Assembly (NCBI GenBank): GCA_013140775.1
Contig: JABFSA010000090.1
Span: 1-37,539 of the forward strand
Length of the DNA stretch: 37,539 bases
Reading direction: 5' to 3'
Source of the DNA: Acidobacteriota bacterium
GTDB lineage: Bacteria > Acidobacteriota > Vicinamibacteria > Vicinamibacterales > UBA2999
The notes beneath the pieces are model-generated. The model had not been told where the DNA came from and made no database searches. It saw only the letters and a list, made by a program, of their open reading frames with translations. A program made the position numbers and the translations under genes. Below are positions 34,021 to 37,539 of this stretch, piece after piece; position 1 is the stretch's first letter; every line of letters begins with the position of its first letter.

Positions 34021-34962
34021 ATGACATATCTCGTTACCGGCGGCGCCGGGTTCATCGGGTCCCACCTCGTGGAAGAGCTGCTTCGACGCGGCGAGCACGT
34101 ACGCGTGGTGGACAGCCTCATCACCGGCAAACGCGCCAATCTCGCGCACCTGCAGGGCGTCGAGTTCCTCGAAGGCGACCTGGCCGACATCTCAGTGGCA
34201 CATCGCGCGGTCACAGGTGTAGACGTTGTGCTGCACCAGGCCGCGATTCCATCCGTCCCGCGATCGGTCGAAGACCCTGTGACGTCGAACCGGGCCAACG
34301 TGGACGGCTCGCTGAATCTGCTCGTCGCCGCGCGCGACGCGGGCGTCCGGCGCGTCGTCTATGCCGGATCGTCGTCTGCGTACGGCGACACCCCCGTGCT
34401 GCCCAAGGTCGAGACCATGCCGACGGCGCCGCTCTCGCCGTATGCACTGCAGAAACTCGTGGCCGAGGAGTACTGCCGGATGTTCACCCGGCTCTACGGC
34501 CTCGAAACGGTCACGATTCGCTACTTCAACGTCTTTGGCCCGCGCCAGGACCCGTCGTCGCCGTATTCCGGAGTGATTTCCCTGTTTGTGAGCGCGTTGT
34601 GCGCCGGCCGTGCGCCGACGATCCATGGCGACGGAGAACAGACACGCGATTTCACCTACGTGGCGAACGTCGTGGACGGCGTGCTCCGTGCCAGTGCCGC
34701 GCAAAACGTGAGCGGGGAAGTGATCAACGTCGCTACCGGGGGCCGGATCTCGCTCAACCAGCTGTTCGCAACGCTTCGCGATCTGATCGGCGGCTCGGTC
34801 GAGCCTGTCTACACCGAGCCTCGACGCGGTGACGTCCGCGATTCGCGTGCCGACATTTCGAAAGCGGAGCGCCTGCTCGACTACTCACCGACCATCACGT
34901 TCGAAGAGGGCCTCGAGCGGACGGTCGCGTGGTATCGATCGACGCTCGCCGCGGCCTCGTAG
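34021..34962 (+). CDS. NAD-dependent nucleotide-sugar epimerase/dehydratase
   Basis: This is an extended SDR of 313 residues. The Rossmann motif is TGGAGFIGSH, the catalytic Tyr-Lys pair is in SPYALQK, and the active Ser is in GSSSAYGD. The FNVFGPRQDPSSPYSGVI segment is typical of UDP-sugar 4-epimerases, closest in style to the WbpP/TviC group that acts on UDP-GlcNAc (IPSVPRSVEDP). The start ATG at 34021 is only 7 nt after the end of rnpB, so its mRNA may start within or before rnpB. The substrate is inferred from similarity and context alone. Confidence 0.93.
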   Translation: MTYLVTGGAGFIGSHLVEELLRRGEHVRVVDSLITGKRANLAHLQGVEFLEGDLADISVAHRAVTGVDVVLHQAAIPSVPRSVEDPVTSNRANVDGSLNLLVAARDAGVRRVVYAGSSSAYGDTPVLPKVETMPTAPLSPYALQKLVAEEYCRMFTRLYGLETVTIRYFNVFGPRQDPSSPYSGVISLFVSALCAGRAPTIHGDGEQTRDFTYVANVVDGVLRASAAQNVSGEVINVATGGRISLNQLFATLRDLIGGSVEPVYTEPRRGDVRDSRADISKAERLLDYSPTITFEEGLERTVAWYRSTLAAAS

Positions 34963-35174
34963 CGCGACTCCTTACTCGCAATCCTGGTGATCGCGACCGT
35001 TCTTCGCGACAGCGTTGTGATGTCGATCTCGAACCTGTAATCGGCATCCGCGCGCCGCTCTCGCGATTCCCGCGTTTTCAACTGCATTCCTTCGCGCGTG
35101 ATATCGGCACTTTTGTTGCCTCGACATGTGATCAGCGGTACGGTCATCACATATATCCTCGAGGGAGTAGTTGC
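34963..35174. other. Intergenic region with an inverted repeat before the receiver-PilZ gene
   Basis: No gene is visible. ATGTGAT (35126-35132) and ATCACAT (35146-35152) form a perfect 7-bp inverted repeat separated by 13 nt, so the half-site centres are 20 bp apart, about two helical turns. GGGAG at 35163-35167 is the likely Shine-Dalgarno. The repeat could be an operator or a hairpin in the leader. It is not the CRP spacing (N6). Confidence 0.5.
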
Positions 35175-35843
35175 GTGGCGCACATCCTGGTCGTTTCCAC
35201 CAAAGAATCAAAATCAAGCGCGAGGGTGAACCTGCTCGAAGCGAGCGGTCACAGCGTCGTGTTCGCTCGTGACTTCGACGCAGCCGCCAAGGCGCTGCTC
35301 GAACAGACGCCGGACCTGGTCATCGCGGACGTGCGCCTCGACGCGTACAACGGCTTGCACCTTGCGGCGCGCTGCCAGAGTGACTATCCGACCACATCGA
35401 TGATGTTGCTCGACACCAAGGACGATGGGATCACGAGGACGGAGGCGCGGAGGCTCCGTGCAACATACTTGGTTGAACCCATCGAGGATGCCGACCTCCT
35501 CGCGCATGTCTCGCGCGCGACGGTCGTCGCGCAGGCCCCGCACCGCCGCTGGCCCCGTAAGCACCCTGCCGTCAGCCTCGTGGCCCAGGTTGCCGAACGT
35601 CCTGCCCGCATGGTCGATCTGAGCTACGGCGGCTTCCGTATCGAAATTCCGGGTGGAGACCAGCTGCCGTCGGGATTCGAAGTGGCCCTTCCGAGCTTTG
35701 GTGTCGCTATCCGCGCAAAGCCCGTCTGGACGCGTCACGCGCCGTCCGGCACGGTGTGGTGCGGGGCGGAGCTCTCAGACTCCGACATCCCCAGCATCAT
35801 CGTCTGGCGACAGATCGTCGATACCGTCGCCGCCCAGGCCTGA
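35175..35843 (+). CDS. Degenerate receiver domain fused to PilZ
   Basis: The protein has 222 residues. Residues 1-115 fold like a receiver (HILVVSTKESKSSARVNLLE, PDLVIADVRLDAYNGL), but the acidic pocket before the first turn is STKES rather than Asp-Asp. The lysine of the usual KP is replaced (LVEPIED). The phospho-acceptor Asp52 remains, so phosphorylation is doubtful. Residues 120-222 are a PilZ domain with RxxxR (RRWPR, 124-128) and DxSxxG (DLSYGG, 148-153), the c-di-GMP-binding signature. The start is GTG at 35175, with GGGAG 7 nt upstream; the longer frame to 34929 overlaps the epimerase gene. A c-di-GMP output role is inferred. Confidence 0.85.
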   Translation: MAHILVVSTKESKSSARVNLLEASGHSVVFARDFDAAAKALLEQTPDLVIADVRLDAYNGLHLAARCQSDYPTTSMMLLDTKDDGITRTEARRLRATYLVEPIEDADLLAHVSRATVVAQAPHRRWPRKHPAVSLVAQVAERPARMVDLSYGGFRIEIPGGDQLPSGFEVALPSFGVAIRAKPVWTRHAPSGTVWCGAELSDSDIPSIIVWRQIVDTVAAQA

Positions 35844-35845
35844 CG

Positions 35846-35859
35846 CGGTCCGCGGACCG
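35846..35859. repeat. 14-bp perfect palindrome
   Basis: CGGTCCGCGGACCG reads the same on both strands. It sits 3 nt after the receiver-PilZ stop and about 33 nt before the sensor ATG. It could be a weak terminator hairpin or a dimeric protein site. Confidence 0.4.
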
Positions 35860-35892
35860 ATTCGGGCTGCTCGACGTTAGACAGAGAGCGGA

Positions 35893-37539
35893 ATGCAGCA
35901 ATTCGACGGCATCGAGTACGGCCGCAGTGCGGCCGTTGTGGCCGGCCTGGCCGCGCAGCTACGCGCGGTCTCGCGATCGCTCGCGGTCACCATCATGGTT
36001 CTTGCGGCGCTGGTCCTCGTGGGCCGGCTTGCGGCCGACCAGGCGCTTCCTTCGTTCGTAGAAGCGGTCACGTTTTCGACGACCTCGGCGTGGCTCTTCC
36101 TGCTCTCGAGCCTCGCCTTGCGTCTCGAGGATGCGGGCGGCGGCACGCTGAGGAGGTACGGCTACCTCTGTGCCCTTGGCGCGCTCGCAGGCGCCGGCAT
36201 GTGCATGGGAGCGCTGGCCGGCTACGGCCTGGCGGACGCGGCTCAGACAGGGCTCGGTCTGGAGGACGGGTCGTTCATGTCGCCGCAGGCAGGCGTCGCG
36301 TTCGTCCTCCTGGCCGTGAGCCTCTTGATCCTGGATTGGGAGACCAGGTCAGGTGTGCGGCCGGCACAGTATGCCGCGCTCGGTGTGGGCACCATCGGTC
36401 TGGTGACCGTCGTCGGGTATCTCAACAGCGTCCCGTCCGTATACCAGCCCACGGCATTCCATCCCATCTCAATCCACGAGGCGATCGCGTTGATTCTGCT
36501 GGCCGCTGCGGTGCTCGCCGCGCGTCCCGAGCGAGGCATCCTGCGCCTGTTGATCAGCGACACCGCCGGAGGGTTCCTTGCGCGAAGCACCCCGGCCGTC
36601 GTGATTCTCGTGCCGATGGCGGCAGGATGGTTCGCCCTCAAGGGTCTCCGTCTCCAGTGGTATGGCGAAGGCGCGGCCATCTCGCTGCTCGTGTTTGGAA
36701 CGATGGTCTTCTTCTCGATCCTGATCCTCCGGATCGCCCGCACGCTCGACAAAGCGGATCAACGGCATGCCGCGGCCGAGGAACTGCTGCGCCTTCGGGC
36801 GAGGCAGCGTGCCGCCGTCGCCGAGCTGAGTCAGCGCGCGCTCGCCGGCGCTGACTCCCTGTCGCTCGCGAGAGAATCGGTCCTCCTGGTCATGGATGCG
36901 TTGCGCGTCACCGCAGGAGAGTTCCTTGGCATCGATGGCGATGAAGGGCCACTCGTGGTGCAGGTTGGCATGGGTCCCGAGTTCAGCGGCGGTGCGGACC
37001 AGTCTCCACTCGCCGCCCGCGTCATGGTGTCAGGGCAGCCCCTGGTGATCGACGATCTCCCGGCGGAAATGCAGGTCCAGGAGCCTCGCCTCGAGACGCT
37101 TGGCATGATGAGCGCGGCGTTGATTCCGGTGCTCAGCGCGACGCAGATGTACGGCGTCCTGGCCGCCTATGCGACGGAGCCGCGCTCGTTCACCGAGGAC
37201 GACATCCACCTTCTGCAGACCGTTGCCGCCATCCTCGCCGCCGCGAGGGATCGCGCCCTGGCGGAAGATGCCGTGCGCCTCTCGGAGCAGAAGTTTGCGG
37301 GCCTCTTCCGGTCTTCGCCTGACGCGATTGCCGTGGTCAGGGTTGCCGATCGCCGCGTGCTCGAGGTCAACGACGGCTTCGAGCAGATGACGGGGTACGC
37401 GCGAGAAGAAGTACTTGGCAGCAGCATCAACGACCTGAACCTGTGGAACGAGCCGCTGGCGATCGTCGGCGACACCGAGACGAACCCGTCGGCGCTAAAC
37501 ATGGAGCTGCCGTTCACGGTGAGGTCTGGCGACGTCCGC
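35893..37539 (+). CDS. Membrane sensor with MASE-like N-terminus, GAF and PAS domains (cut at the window edge)
   Basis: The frame starts with ATG at 35893 and stays open to the last base, so at least 549 residues are present and the output domain is missing. Residues 1-290 have about eight hydrophobic segments, including VTIMVLAALVLVG, SAWLFLLSSLALRL, FVLLAVSLLIL, VVILVPMAAGWF and ISLLVFGTMVFFSILIL. This resembles a MASE-type or 7TM-like sensory module. A charged helical linker leads to a GAF-like domain (about 305-455, with VLLVMDALRV, LVIDDLP, YGVLAAYA) and a PAS domain from about 467 (KFAGLFRSSPDAIAVVR, VNDGFEQMTGYAREE). The unseen output is probably a histidine kinase or GGDEF/EAL module. 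It follows the receiver-PilZ gene by 49 nt. Confidence 0.85.
   Translation, partial: MQQFDGIEYGRSAAVVAGLAAQLRAVSRSLAVTIMVLAALVLVGRLAADQALPSFVEAVTFSTTSAWLFLLSSLALRLEDAGGGTLRRYGYLCALGALAGAGMCMGALAGYGLADAAQTGLGLEDGSFMSPQAGVAFVLLAVSLLILDWETRSGVRPAQYAALGVGTIGLVTVVGYLNSVPSVYQPTAFHPISIHEAIALILLAAAVLAARPERGILRLLISDTAGGFLARSTPAVVILVPMAAGWFALKGLRLQWYGEGAAISLLVFGTMVFFSILILRIARTLDKADQRHAAAEELLRLRARQRAAVAELSQRALAGADSLSLARESVLLVMDALRVTAGEFLGIDGDEGPLVVQVGMGPEFSGGADQSPLAARVMVSGQPLVIDDLPAEMQVQEPRLETLGMMSAALIPVLSATQMYGVLAAYATEPRSFTEDDIHLLQTVAAILAAARDRALAEDAVRLSEQKFAGLFRSSPDAIAVVRVADRRVLEVNDGFEQMTGYAREEVLGSSINDLNLWNEPLAIVGDTETNPSALNMELPFTVRSGDVR

Noticed and set aside
35126..35152. CRP/FNR-type binding site
   Set aside because: The half-sites are separated by 13 nt rather than the 4-6 nt of that family.

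Overview
The window reads as a gene-dense, high-GC bacterial chromosome segment with no phage, plasmid, transposase or CRISPR content. Gene content is housekeeping: tRNA-Phe, recA, aroA/aroK, metG, ligA, rnpB, dtd, ttcA, ispB-type synthase, radC. It also carries a cytochrome c maturation (ccm) cluster. Short dispersed hairpin repeats beginning GTAG, TAGAGCC-type tandem units and GTTC/GAAC palindromes lie between genes. Gene style and intergenic repeats look to me like an uncultured Acidobacteriota, most likely class Vicinamibacteria. That assignment is inference from memory and no marker comparison was possible.

Layout. 19-94: tRNA-Phe. 225-1253 (-): recA. 1540-3711 (-): dciA-like gene, DinB-type lipoprotein and thiolase, read towards recA. 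3719-4297 (+): maf. 4369-11807 (+): ccm cluster in the order ccmE (Cys-type heme ligand), ccmF fused to a ccmH-like domain, a zinc-ribbon/CcmI-like protein, a lipid- or envelope-anchored beta-sandwich protein, ccmA, ccmB, a repeat element, ccmC, ccmD-like, and a 51-residue membrane protein. 11804-14397 (-): aroA, aroK, metallophosphoesterase. 14461-20096 (+): RsbW-like kinase, inositol monophosphatase, VTT membrane protein, glycosyltransferase, ttcA, dtd, putative outer-membrane barrel, and a dapF homologue lacking both catalytic cysteines. 20240-21757 (+): DASS transporter. 21865-22449 (-): DUF4398-like lipoprotein. 22471-28322 (+): radC, larC, metG, tatD and polyprenyl synthase, mostly joined by 4-nt stop/start overlaps. 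28362-33393 (+): ligA, htrA, NtrC-type regulator. 33544-34013 (+): rnpB. 34021-34962 (+): sugar epimerase. 35175-35843 (+): receiver-PilZ protein. 35893 to the end (+): an N-terminal membrane/GAF/PAS sensor cut by the window edge.

The ccm block supplies the exporter (CcmA, B, C, D), the heme chaperone (CcmE) and the ligation machinery (CcmF/H). It differs from the E. coli type in several ways, and two or three accessory proteins in it have no standard name. The other points that merit a second look are the Ser/Ser DapF, the three copies of a GTTC/GAAC palindrome sitting just before gene starts, several -10 boxes almost touching start codons, and the degenerate receiver fused to PilZ. I did not find a convincing new defence or mobile system here.
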